Part shown: in pieces, positions 25,514 through 33,633 of the stretch | How the letters are laid out: each line of letters begins with the position of its first letter | Numbering within the stretch: position 1 is the stretch's first letter | Origin: Chitinophaga costaii | GTDB lineage: Bacteria; Bacteroidota; Bacteroidia; Chitinophagales; Chitinophagaceae | DNA length: 64,000 nt | Reading direction: 5' to 3' | NCBI RefSeq assembly: GCF_900094705.1 | Contig: NZ_FMAR01000014.1 | Location: forward strand, 1-64,000 | Notes under the pieces: generated by a model | Told to the model about the DNA's origin: nothing | Database searches by the model: none | Seen by the model: the letters and a program-made list of their open reading frames with translations, nothing else | Made by a program: the position numbers and the translations under genes

Positions 25514-26851
25514 ATGGAACTACAAGCACTGACCGCTATTTCCCCGCTGGACGGGCGTTACCGCAAGCAACTGGAAGAGCTGGCGCCTTATTTCTCCGAA
25601 TACGCCCTCATTCGCTACCGTGTGCTGGTAGAAGTGGAATACTTCATTGCCCTTGCTGGCCAGGGTATTTTTCCGCTGGCGGAAAACCTGCATGCGCCCC
25701 TGCGCCGCATTTACCAGGAATTTACGCTGGCAAACGCCCAGACGATCAAAGACACCGAAAAGATCACGAACCACGATGTAAAAGCCGTGGAATACTTTCT
25801 CAAAGACCAGCTTAAAGCCCTGGACCTGGCAGACCGCCTGGAGTGGGTACACTTTGGCCTTACCTCCCAGGATATTAATAATACCGCCATTCCCCTGCTC
25901 TGGAAAGAAGCCCTGCATACCTCCTACCTGCCTGGTGTAACCCATTTGGTGCAATCCTTGGAAAACCGCTCCCAAAGCTGGATGCATGTACCCATGCTAG
26001 CTCGCACCCATGGACAGCCGGCCTCTCCTACCATTCTGGGTAAGGAAATGGCTGTGTTTGTAGAGCGCCTGCAAGGACAGCTAAAACTGCTCCGGGAAGT
26101 GCCCTTTGCAGCCAAATTTGGCGGTGCCACAGGCAATTTCAACGCTCACCATGTGGCCTTTCCCCACATAGACTGGGTAATATTTGGTAACCATTTCGTA
26201 AACGAGGTGCTGGGTCTTCAACGCATGCAATTTACCACCCAGATAGAACATTACGATCACCTTGCTGCCCAGTTTGACGGCCTGAAACGCATCAACACCA
26301 TCCTGCTGGATCTCTGTAAAGACATCTGGCAATACATTTCCATGGATTACTTTAAGCAGCAGATCAAGAAAGACGAAGTAGGATCTTCTGCCATGCCGCA
26401 TAAGGTAAACCCGATAGATTTTGAAAACGCCGAAGGCAACCTGGGCATCGGCAACGCACTGTACGAGCATCTCAGCGCTAAACTGCCCATCTCCCGCCTT
26501 CAGCGCGATCTGACGGATAGCACGGTGTTGCGCAATATAGGCGTGCCACTGGGACATTCTTTGCTGGCATTAAAGTCTATCGAAAAAGGATTGGGTAAAC
26601 TTATTCTCAACGAAAGTAAGATAGCTGCCGACCTGGAAAATAACTGGGCCGTAGTGGCCGAGGCTATCCAAACCGTGCTGCGCCGGGAAAGCTATCCGCA
26701 GCCTTACGAAGCCCTGAAAGCACTGACCCGTGGCGGTGTGATCAATGCCGATACCATCCGCAATTTTATTGAAGGGCTACAAGTATCTGATGACGTGAAG
26801 GCGGAACTGCTGGCCATTAACCCATCGAACTACACCGGCATTTTCGGCTAA
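25514..26851 (+). CDS. purB: Adenylosuccinate lyase
   Basis: A 445-residue enzyme from the ATG at 25514 (MELQALTAISPLDGRYR); the frame extends upstream to 25442 without family similarity. PurB cleaves adenylosuccinate to AMP and fumarate, and SAICAR to AICAR in purine synthesis. Visible landmarks are the N-terminal PLDGRY block, FGLTSQDINNT (114-124), RTHGQPASP with catalytic H166, and the fumarase/aspartase superfamily signature SSAMPHKVNP (291-300), whose Ser loop supplies the catalytic Ser. Length matches the usual 430-460. Cytoplasmic homotetramer. It is monocistronic, with a terminator at 26875. Confidence 0.96.
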   Translation: MELQALTAISPLDGRYRKQLEELAPYFSEYALIRYRVLVEVEYFIALAGQGIFPLAENLHAPLRRIYQEFTLANAQTIKDTEKITNHDVKAVEYFLKDQLKALDLADRLEWVHFGLTSQDINNTAIPLLWKEALHTSYLPGVTHLVQSLENRSQSWMHVPMLARTHGQPASPTILGKEMAVFVERLQGQLKLLREVPFAAKFGGATGNFNAHHVAFPHIDWVIFGNHFVNEVLGLQRMQFTTQIEHYDHLAAQFDGLKRINTILLDLCKDIWQYISMDYFKQQIKKDEVGSSAMPHKVNPIDFENAEGNLGIGNALYEHLSAKLPISRLQRDLTDSTVLRNIGVPLGHSLLALKSIEKGLGKLILNESKIAADLENNWAVVAEAIQTVLRRESYPQPYEALKALTRGGVINADTIRNFIEGLQVSDDVKAELLAINPSNYTGIFG

Positions 26852-26874
26852 TGACCTTTCTATAATTTTTATAC

Positions 26875-26912
26875 AACGGCTGCAAGAAATCATGGCTTGC
26901 AGCCGTTTTTTC
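26875..26912 (+). terminator. purB terminator
   Basis: AACGGCTGCAAG (26875-26886) and CTTGCAGCCGTT (26896-26907) form a perfect 12-bp stem with a 9-base loop, followed by TTTTTC. Confidence 0.92.
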
Positions 26913-26925
26913 TGGAACGGAAAAC

Positions 26926-26956
26926 AAAAAAGCCATCACCTTATGGGACGGCTTTT
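26926..26956. terminator. Second terminator-like hairpin
   Basis: AAAAAGCCATC pairs with GACGGCTTTTT with one mismatch, with A- and T-runs on either side. It could back up the purB terminator or end transcription from the minus-strand YraN-type gene. Confidence 0.65.
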
Positions 26957-27225
26957 TATGCTTCAGGAACAATCGTTTTACTAGTAATGTGGATGTGTTA
27001 AAACGGCGTATTAACTACTTATGATCACTGGGTAAAATGCGATGCGGGACTAATTTATAGCTGGACCATGATACACTACCTTTCATTCACCCTGTAAATA
27101 TAAAAGTAAAAGGTGAATTAAATGAATGTTGTACGTGGCAGGATTGTTAAGCCCCGTTTAATGCTACAGGAATAGACATTCATCAGCCCTGAGCCCGCAA
27201 CAAACAGCCTCTGGTGCGGCTTATA

Positions 27226-27582
27226 TTAAAACGCATCCTCAAAATGCAACAGTTCATATTGTGCGGCATCCGTAAAAGTAATGGCAATAATATCGAAGCG
27301 GATGTCTGCATAAGGCTCCGGGAAGGTATCTAAAAACAGCTCGGCGGCAGCTTCCAGGTGTTGCCGTTTTTTGTGGTGTACGGCGGACTCCGGCCAGGCA
27401 AACTGGCTGGCAGTGCGGGTTTTAACTTCTACAAACACCAGCAGGTTATGATGGCGGGCTATGAGATCTATCTCCCAGCGCTGCGCCTTCCAGTTGTGGT
27501 GCAGCAGGGTATATCCCGCACGCTCCAGGAAAGCAGCAGCTATCTCCTCTCCCTTTTTACCAAAGTCCAAGTGAAAAGCCAT
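27226..27582 (-). CDS. YraN/UPF0102 family protein
   Basis: A 118-residue cytoplasmic protein. The family signature runs from GKKGEEIAAAFLERAGY through WEIDLIARHHNLLVFVEVKTR, the E-x-D...EVK core of the restriction-endonuclease-like (PD-D/EXK) fold. The normally conserved Gly before EIDLI is Trp here. Members are thought to be Holliday-junction or repair nuclease-like but are not well characterised. It is divergent from manA with only 60 bases between the starts, so the two promoters overlap. Confidence 0.9.
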   Translation of the reverse strand: MAFHLDFGKKGEEIAAAFLERAGYTLLHHNWKAQRWEIDLIARHHNLLVFVEVKTRTASQFAWPESAVHHKKRQHLEAAAELFLDTFPEPYADIRFDIIAITFTDAAQYELLHFEDAF

Positions 27583-27593
27583 TTGTTTTTAGC

Positions 27594-27601
27594 TAATTTT
27601 G
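27594..27601 (+). promoter_or_regulatory. Candidate -7 element for manA
   Basis: TAATTTTG is a perfect TAnnTTTG match 41 bases before the manA ATG. No TTG at the expected upstream distance. Confidence 0.4.
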
Positions 27602-27642
27602 AGTGCGCTTATTTAAAATTATTAAATCGTTCAATACATACA

Positions 27643-28854
27643 ATGGCACAAAAACTTTTTGCACTGGAAGGGAAAGTACAACATTACGCCTGGGGCGGAT
27701 TTCATTATTTGAGGGATCTGCTAAACCTTCCCGCATCCGACGTACCCGACGCGGAATACTGGATGGGCGCGCATCCCAGCGCTCCTTCCCTCATCGATAG
27801 TAAACCCGGCGGCCAGCCACTCCATGAATATATTGCCAACGACCCATCCGGGGTATTGGGCGAAACTACGTATAAGCGTTTCGGTGAGTTGCCTTATCTC
27901 TTTAAAATACTGGAAGTAAAAGACATGCTTTCTATCCAGGTACATCCTACCAAAGAGGAAGCGGAGAAAGGATTTGCCCGTGAAAACGCTGCCGGCATTC
28001 CCCTGAACGCGCCGCAACGCAACTACAAAGACAATAATCACAAGCCGGAAATCATGGTAGCCCTCACGGAGTTTTGGCTGTTGCATGGTTTCCTGCCGGA
28101 AGATAAGTTGAAAACCGTATTGCAGGAAGTGCCGGAATTCCAGGTATTCCTGCCCGTGTTTGAAAAAGGGGGCTACAAGGCCCTTTACCAGCAGGTGATG
28201 GACATGCCCCAGGACGCGGTGAATACCTTCCTGCGTCCGCTGGGAGCGCGCATCCTGCCAGCCTATCAGGCCGGTACGCTAGATAAAGACAGCGCAGCCT
28301 TCTGGGCTGCCCGTGCTATTGCCAACGATCCTAAAGGACTGGATCATCTAGATCGTGGCATTTTCTCTATCTACTTCTTTAACGTAGTACATGTACAGCC
28401 TGGTGATGGCGTTTTTCAGGATGCCGGCATTCCCCATGCCTATCTCGAAGGCGTGAATGTGGAGCTGATGGCCAATTCAGATAACGTACTGCGCGGCGGC
28501 CTTACCCCCAAACACGTAGACGTACCCGAACTACTGAAACATACCCGCTTTGAAGCCATACATCCCAATGTGCTGAAAGGTACGCCCGGCAAAGACAAGG
28601 CGGAGCTTATATATCCTACGCCTGCACCTGATTTCCAGGTAAGCCGTATTGTCCTGGACGATGAGCATGTATATTATGAACATACAGCACAGGCAGCGGA
28701 GATACTTATTCTGCTGGATGGAGACGCCACTATTACCGGTTCCGAAAACACGGTGGCCCTGCTCAAAGGCCAATGTGCCTTCATTGCCTACGGCGAAGAT
28801 TACCGCATTAGCAGTAGCAACAGTGCCCTGCTATACAAAGCCACTGTAAGCTAA
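27643..28854 (+). CDS. manA: Mannose-6-phosphate isomerase, class I
   Basis: A 403-residue zinc enzyme from the ATG at 27643 (MAQKLFALEGKVQHYAWGG); the frame upstream overlaps the divergent gene and is not coding. ManA interconverts mannose-6-P and fructose-6-P. Zinc ligands are visible as Q99 and H101 in SIQVHP, E136 in NHKPEIM and H265 in GIPHAYLEG; R284 in DNVLRGGLTPKHVD is the conserved active-site Arg. Cytoplasmic. In this genome it could feed mannose released by the GH5 mannanase into glycolysis or supply mannose-6-P for GDP-sugars. A very strong hairpin follows at 28899. Confidence 0.95.
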   Translation: MAQKLFALEGKVQHYAWGGFHYLRDLLNLPASDVPDAEYWMGAHPSAPSLIDSKPGGQPLHEYIANDPSGVLGETTYKRFGELPYLFKILEVKDMLSIQVHPTKEEAEKGFARENAAGIPLNAPQRNYKDNNHKPEIMVALTEFWLLHGFLPEDKLKTVLQEVPEFQVFLPVFEKGGYKALYQQVMDMPQDAVNTFLRPLGARILPAYQAGTLDKDSAAFWAARAIANDPKGLDHLDRGIFSIYFFNVVHVQPGDGVFQDAGIPHAYLEGVNVELMANSDNVLRGGLTPKHVDVPELLKHTRFEAIHPNVLKGTPGKDKAELIYPTPAPDFQVSRIVLDDEHVYYEHTAQAAEILILLDGDATITGSENTVALLKGQCAFIAYGEDYRISSSNSALLYKATVS

Positions 28855-28898
28855 TGCAGGTTAGGCACAAAAGATTATACTGATTGCATTATTCCCAT

Positions 28899-28945
28899 TA
28901 TAGCATAAAAAAACCTGAGGTTGACCCAGGTTTTTTTATGCTATA
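28899..28945. terminator. Bidirectional terminator with perfect 19-bp stem
   Basis: The arms 28899-28917 and 28927-28945 are exact inverted repeats of 19 bases (TATAGCATAAAAAAACCTG and its complement) around a 9-base loop. They give seven-base A and T runs inside the stem. It lies between convergent manA and lepA and should stop both. Confidence 0.93.
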
Positions 28946-28964
28946 ATTTATATAATACGTTTGC

Positions 28965-30755
28965 TTAATCATCCAGTTTCAGTACTGCCAGGAAAGCTTC
29001 TTGGGGTACTTCTACGTTGCCTATTTGGCGCATGCGTTTCTTCCCTTCTTTTTGTTTTTCCAGGAGTTTGCGTTTACGGGATATGTCACCACCATAACAT
29101 TTGGCAGTAACGTCTTTGCGCATAGCGCTGATCGTTTCGCGGGAAATGATTTTGGCGCCAATAGCGGCCTGAATGGCGATCACGAATTGCTGACGGGGCA
29201 AAAGCTCCCGGAGTTTTTCGCAAAGCTTGCGGCCAAAATCGTTGGCACGCTGGCGGTGAATAAGCGCACTTAGGGCGTCTATTTTTTCGCCGTTCAGCAG
29301 GATGTCCATTTTCACAATATCTGAATCGCGGTAACCGATCGGGGTGTAATCGAAAGAGGCATAACCACGGGTCTGGCTTTTTAATTTGTCGTAGAAGTCG
29401 AACACGATTTCCGTGAGGGGAATCTCGAACGACAGCTCCACCCGGGTGGGCGTGAGATAGCTCTGGTTCAGCAGGATGCCGCGCTTGCCCAGGCACAGGG
29501 TCATGATGTTGCCAATATAATCCGGCTTACTGATAATTTGCGCACGGATGTAAGGTTCTTCTATCCGTTCTATGCGGCTGGGGTCGGGCATTTCCGTGGG
29601 ATTGTTCACGATCACTACTTCCTTGCGCGTGGTGTGGGCAATGAAGCTCACATTGGGCACAGTAGTGATCACGGTTTGGTTAAACTCCCTTTCCAGCCTT
29701 TCCTGAATAATTTCCATGTGCAGCATCCCCAGAAATCCGCAACGAAAGCCAAAACCAAGTGCCTGGGAGGTTTCCAGCTCGTAGGTCAGGGAAGCGTCGT
29801 TTAGTTGCAGTTTGTCCATGCAGTCACGCAGCTCTTCAAATTCGTCGGTATTCACGGGAAATATACCGGCAAATACCATGGGTTTCACTTCCTCAAAACC
29901 ATTTATAGAATCGGGGCTGGGATTCACTACTGCGGTAATGGTATCCCCTACTTTCACTTCCTTGGCGTTTTTAATGCCGGTGATAATATATCCTACGTCA
30001 CCGGCTTTTACTTGCTTGCGACTTTCCAAACCTAGTTTCAGGATACCTACTTCGGCGGCGTCGTATTCCTCGCCCGTGTTGATGAAGCGGATCTTTTCAC
30101 CCGCACGAAGGGTACCGTTGAACACGCGGAAATAGGCGATAATACCCCGGAAGGAATTAAATACGCTATCGAAAATCAGTGCCTGTAGCGGAGCCGTTTC
30201 GTCGCCTTTGGGGGCGGGAATGCGGTCTACAATTGCTTGCAGGATCTCTTCAATACCGATGCCGGACTTACCAGATGCCAGGAGAATATCTTCTTCCTTA
30301 CAGCCGATCAGTTCTATGATTTGGTCTTTTACTTCGGGGATCATGGCACCTTCCATATCGATCTTATTGATCACGGGTATGATCTCCAGATCATTTTCAA
30401 GGGCCAGGTAAAGATTGCTGATGGTCTGGGCCTGAATGCCCTGGCTAGCGTCTACCAGCAGCAAAGCGCCTTCACAGGCGGCGAGTGCGCGAGAAACTTC
30501 GTAGCTAAAATCTACGTGTCCGGGGGTATCTATCAAGTTGAAGGTATATTGCTGGCCCTTGAAGATATAGTCCATCTGAATGGCGTGGCTTTTAATGGTA
30601 ATGCCTTTTTCGCGTTCCAGGTCCATATCGTCCAGCACCTGCGCTTGCATATCACGGTCAGCGATCGTCTTTGTATGTTCCAGTAGCCGGTCTGCCAGGG
30701 TACTTTTCCCATGGTCGATGTGGGCGATAATGCAGAAATTGCGGATATTCTTCAT
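28965..30755 (-). CDS. lepA: Elongation factor 4 (LepA)
   Basis: A 596-residue translational GTPase from the ATG at 30755 ([20 protein letters not shown]); the upstream extension to 30818 is rejected. G motifs: AHIDHGKS (11-18), DTPGHVDF and NKIDM. The LepA-specific C-terminal domain is present, ending [23 protein letters not shown]4 acts on the ribosome in quality control or biogenesis at the inner membrane. Length equals the family standard (about 595-600). It stands alone, without the lepB signal peptidase that follows in enterobacteria. Confidence 0.97.
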   Translation of the reverse strand: MKNIRNFCIIAHIDHGKSTLADRLLEHTKTIADRDMQAQVLDDMDLEREKGITIKSHAIQMDYIFKGQQYTFNLIDTPGHVDFSYEVSRALAACEGALLLVDASQGIQAQTISNLYLALENDLEIIPVINKIDMEGAMIPEVKDQIIELIGCKEEDILLASGKSGIGIEEILQAIVDRIPAPKGDETAPLQALIFDSVFNSFRGIIAYFRVFNGTLRAGEKIRFINTGEEYDAAEVGILKLGLESRKQVKAGDVGYIITGIKNAKEVKVGDTITAVVNPSPDSINGFEEVKPMVFAGIFPVNTDEFEELRDCMDKLQLNDASLTYELETSQALGFGFRCGFLGMLHMEIIQERLEREFNQTVITTVPNVSFIAHTTRKEVVIVNNPTEMPDPSRIERIEEPYIRAQIISKPDYIGNIMTLCLGKRGILLNQSYLTPTRVELSFEIPLTEIVFDFYDKLKSQTRGYASFDYTPIGYRDSDIVKMDILLNGEKIDALSALIHRQRANDFGRKLCEKLRELLPRQQFVIAIQAAIGAKIISRETISAMRKDVTAKCYGGDISRKRKLLEKQKEGKKRMRQIGNVEVPQEAFLAVLKLDD

Positions 30756-30867
30756 AAATATTTTGGATAGGCCGGAACAGCAAGATCTGACCCGTGCTTC
30801 AAGGCGCGAAGGTAGCATATTTCCGGCAGATTAAATTGAGTATATTGCCTGGCTAAAATCCGTTTTC

Positions 30868-31125
30868 ATGAGCCAGACCCCTGCATTTGAAGCCGCCGTA
30901 GCCGCCAGCAAAACCTTGTCTGAAAAACCGGGCAACGACGTGCTGCTACAGCTCTATTCCCTTTACAAACAAGCCACCGAAGGAGATGCCAGCGGCGACG
31001 GCCCTGCCAACCCGTTTGACTTTGTGGCCAAGGCCAAGCACGACGCCTGGGCAGGCCTGAAAGGCAAAACCACTGCAGCCGCCGAACAGGAGTATATTGA
31101 GCTGGTGGCAAAACTGAAAGGGTAA
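30868..31125 (+). CDS. Acyl-CoA-binding protein
   Basis: An 85-residue protein matching the ACBP four-helix fold over its full length: FEAAVAASKTLSEKPGNDVLLQLYSLYKQATEGDASG, given here in parts, with the conserved YxLYKQAT block at about residues 30-37, NPFDFVAKAKHDAWAGLKG, then AEQEYIELVAKLK. It binds long-chain acyl-CoA in the cytoplasm, buffering and presenting it to acyl-using enzymes. ACBPs are usual in eukaryotes and scattered in bacteria, including Bacteroidota. It is divergent from lepA. Confidence 0.93.
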   Translation: MSQTPAFEAAVAASKTLSEKPGNDVLLQLYSLYKQATEGDASGDGPANPFDFVAKAKHDAWAGLKGKTTAAAEQEYIELVAKLKG

Positions 31126-31211
31126 TTGTTTTACGGGAAAAGCACAAGGCCTGTACCATTACAGCTTTCGCAGCCGCTTATACATAGTCCGCTACATTGT
31201 ACACAATACAG

Positions 31212-31219
31212 TATCTTTG
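31212..31219 (+). promoter_or_regulatory. -7 element abutting the ornithine aminotransferase start
   Basis: TATCTTTG is a perfect TAnnTTTG match with only four bases before the ATG at 31224. If used, the mRNA would be nearly leaderless. No -33 TTG at 19 bp. Confidence 0.4.
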
Positions 31220-31223
31220 ACAC

Positions 31224-32459
31224 ATGGTACCCGCATTTACAGCAAGTGAAAAAACCCGGCATTTTTTAGCGCTGGAGGAACAATATGGCGCGCATAATTA
31301 TCATCCTTTACCGGTAGTGCTTACGCGGGGCGAAGGTGTACACCTGTGGGATGTAGATGATAAGCGTTATTACGATTTCCTGTCGGGCTATTCTGCGGTA
31401 AACCAGGGACATTGCCATCCGGAGATCGTTAATGCGCTGGTACAGCAGGCGCATAAACTCACCCTTACTTCCCGGGCATTTTACAACGATCGTTTAGGCG
31501 AATATGAAGCATACATTACCCGCTATTTCGGGTACGATAAAGTATTGCCCATGAATACCGGCGTGGAAGCGGTGGAAACAGCGCTGAAACTATGCCGCCG
31601 CTGGGGTTATGCAGTAAAGGGCATTCCGGCAGACAAGGCCAAGATCATTGTATGTGCCGAGAACTTTCATGGCCGCACCCTCAACGTAGTATCGTTCAGC
31701 ACCGATCCCAGTGCCCGCGCCCAGTTTGGCCCCTTCATGCCGGGTTATGAAATAATTCCTTACAATAATTTGCCTGCACTCGAAAAGGCCTTGCAGGATA
31801 AAAACGTGGCCGGCTTTCTGGTAGAGCCTATACAGGGCGAGGCCGGCGTGGTGGTGCCCGACGACGGATACCTGGCTAGTGCCCGTCAGTACTGTGCCGA
31901 CGCCCAGGTGTTATTCATTGCCGATGAAATACAGACCGGCCTGGCCCGCACCGGCAAAATGCTAGCCTGCGATCATGAACAGGTGAGAGCGGATATTCTT
32001 ATCCTGGGGAAAGCCTTGTCTGGCGGTACATTGCCCATATCGGCCGTACTGGCAGACGATGAGATAATGCTCACCCTGAAGCCAGGCGAACATGGTTCTA
32101 CTTACGGCGGTAACCCGCTGGCCAGTAAGGTGGCCATTGCTGCAATGGAAGTATTGAAAAAAGAAAAAATGGCAGATAATGCTGCCGCCATGGGCACTTT
32201 GCTCCGCGACCAATTACAAGCTATTCAATCGTCCCACGTGGCCGTGATCCGTGGTAAAGGACTGCTCAACGCTATCGTAATTCAACACCCTAACCCCGAC
32301 GCAGCCTGGCAAGTTTGCCTGACGTTGAAAGAAAACGGGCTGCTGGCCAAACCTACCCATGGCCATATCATTCGCCTTGCACCGCCCCTGCTCATCACGG
32401 CTGCACAGATAAAAGACAGTGTGGGTATAATTCAAAAAAGCCTTTCAATACTCGATTAA
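31224..32459 (+). CDS. rocD: Ornithine--oxo-acid aminotransferase
   Basis: A 411-residue PLP enzyme of fold type I, class III. Landmarks: [17 protein letters not shown], the ornithine aminotransferase block [15 protein letters not shown] (52-66), [13 protein letters not shown] (111-123), [17 protein letters not shown]234 in ADEIQTG, and the PLP-binding K263 in LGKALSGG. It converts ornithine and 2-oxoglutarate to glutamate-semialdehyde and glutamate, linking arginine breakdown to proline and glutamate. Cytoplasmic. The VIT-like membrane protein begins five bases after its stop, so they are co-transcribed. Confidence 0.95.
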   Translation: MVPAFTASEKTRHFLALEEQYGAHNYHPLPVVLTRGEGVHLWDVDDKRYYDFLSGYSAVNQGHCHPEIVNALVQQAHKLTLTSRAFYNDRLGEYEAYITRYFGYDKVLPMNTGVEAVETALKLCRRWGYAVKGIPADKAKIIVCAENFHGRTLNVVSFSTDPSARAQFGPFMPGYEIIPYNNLPALEKALQDKNVAGFLVEPIQGEAGVVVPDDGYLASARQYCADAQVLFIADEIQTGLARTGKMLACDHEQVRADILILGKALSGGTLPISAVLADDEIMLTLKPGEHGSTYGGNPLASKVAIAAMEVLKKEKMADNAAAMGTLLRDQLQAIQSSHVAVIRGKGLLNAIVIQHPNPDAAWQVCLTLKENGLLAKPTHGHIIRLAPPLLITAAQIKDSVGIIQKSLSILD

Positions 32460-32464
32460 CGTTT

Positions 32465-33109
32465 ATGCCTACACGTAAAAACGCCGTTCGCAGCACGGGT
32501 TGGAAAACAGACTTCCTCGTGGGCTTCCCAGACGGGTTATTTCTTTTATATTTTACGACGCATGTCCTGGCAGCGCACGTGAACGTGCAGTATTTTTACA
32601 ATATTCATTTATGGATATGGCTGGGCTTTTCATTGCTGGTAGGTATTTCCAGCTTCTTTACCAACCGGGGCGCCGGTAGTCTGCATGAAGAAACGATGAC
32701 GGAGGTGGAGAAAGGTCGGTTAAAAAGACTGGAGCTTACCGACCAGCTGATAGGCGACATTCAGCAAGGAATGGCGGATGATGCGGAGCAGTGGGAAACC
32801 ACCTTAAAAAATGAGCAGGTGCAGCGGGTGCCTTTCGTAATGGGTGCCGCTATCCGCAGTGCCATTGCTACTGCCTTTTCCTTTTTACTGGGCGGCTACC
32901 TGCCACTGTGGTCCTACCTTGCCAATGAAAACTTCGGACAGGCAGGCCGGCAAAGCACTTACATCCTGCTAGTGGCAACGGTGGTGTTTGCCTTGATAAA
33001 AGCAACGCTTACCCAGCAGAAAGCCCTGCCGGTGGTATTGCGTACGTTGCTTACGGCGGTGGGCATTATATTGGGCAGTTGGTTATTGGGATATTTTCTG
33101 CCGATTTAA
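32465..33109 (+). CDS. VIT1/CCC1-like membrane protein
   Basis: A 214-residue inner-membrane protein from the ATG at 32465; an upstream frame to 32315 overlaps rocD and is rejected. The N-terminal DFLVGFPDGLFLLYFTTHVLA and the C-terminal VMGAAIRSAIATAFSFLLGGYLPL match the two halves of the VIT1/CCC1 transporter layout (DG motif, then RxA...ALGxxxPL), with a charged loop of ~60 residues between, like the metal-binding insert of VIT1. Related proteins move Fe2+ or Mn2+. The similarity is partial, so the substrate is uncertain. It overlaps the convergent next gene by 4 bases. Confidence 0.72.
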   Translation: MPTRKNAVRSTGWKTDFLVGFPDGLFLLYFTTHVLAAHVNVQYFYNIHLWIWLGFSLLVGISSFFTNRGAGSLHEETMTEVEKGRLKRLELTDQLIGDIQQGMADDAEQWETTLKNEQVQRVPFVMGAAIRSAIATAFSFLLGGYLPLWSYLANENFGQAGRQSTYILLVATVVFALIKATLTQQKALPVVLRTLLTAVGIILGSWLLGYFLPI

Positions 33110-33507
33110 AGACCGTTTTTATTTTCTTTAGGCTTTTGCCGGTTTAGCACCACACACACAAAACAGAGAATACCGCCGATGAGGGAAAGGTACAGGCCTA
33201 TTTTTTGGTCCGGGCACTCCCCAGCTTCACAGCGGGAGAAGATCAGGTAATTACGGAAAGTCCAGGCCATGAGAAAGCCGGCAATAAAAATATTCACGCG
33301 GAAGGTCCATGTTTTGTTCAGCCCAAATAAAATAACAGCTATAGTTGCCAGTATAATATTCAATATGCCGGGCTGCCCAAAGGCGGAACCGGTGGTTTGT
33401 AGCCCGGTAAACAAGAAATGCCGGCTTTCCACTGTAATCCACGGCAAGAAAGCGCTGATGATGACCATCACTGCGGACACTATGCCGATAATGCTTGTTT
33501 TTGTCAT
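33106..33507 (-). CDS. Small four-helix membrane protein of unknown function
   Basis: A 133-residue protein with four hydrophobic segments (about 5-23, 47-62, 72-88, 103-122). The order is helix, a short loop with FLPWITVES, then helices and a basic tail RQKPKENKNGL. Cysteines flank CEAGEC (about 94-99), which could form a disulfide. I do not recognise a family. It converges on the VIT-like gene with a 4-base overlap. Confidence 0.7.
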   Translation of the reverse strand: MTKTSIIGIVSAVMVIISAFLPWITVESRHFLFTGLQTTGSAFGQPGILNIILATIAVILFGLNKTWTFRVNIFIAGFLMAWTFRNYLIFSRCEAGECPDQKIGLYLSLIGGILCFVCVVLNRQKPKENKNGL

Positions 33508-33633
33508 AAGGCCTGCAATTTACATCAAAAGTTATTGGTGCAAAGCAAAACGTGCATCATGGTATTGCCACCCTGGTACCCCTACGCACCAGGGTGGCAA
33601 TACTACGATGAATGATTCGCGATTAGTATTACC

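Larger units (their letters stand above)
26852..27225. other. Intergenic region with two terminators
   Basis: 374 bases containing the purB terminator (26875-26912) and a second hairpin (26926-26956). The remainder to the YraN-type gene shows no gene or RNA. Confidence 0.5.
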
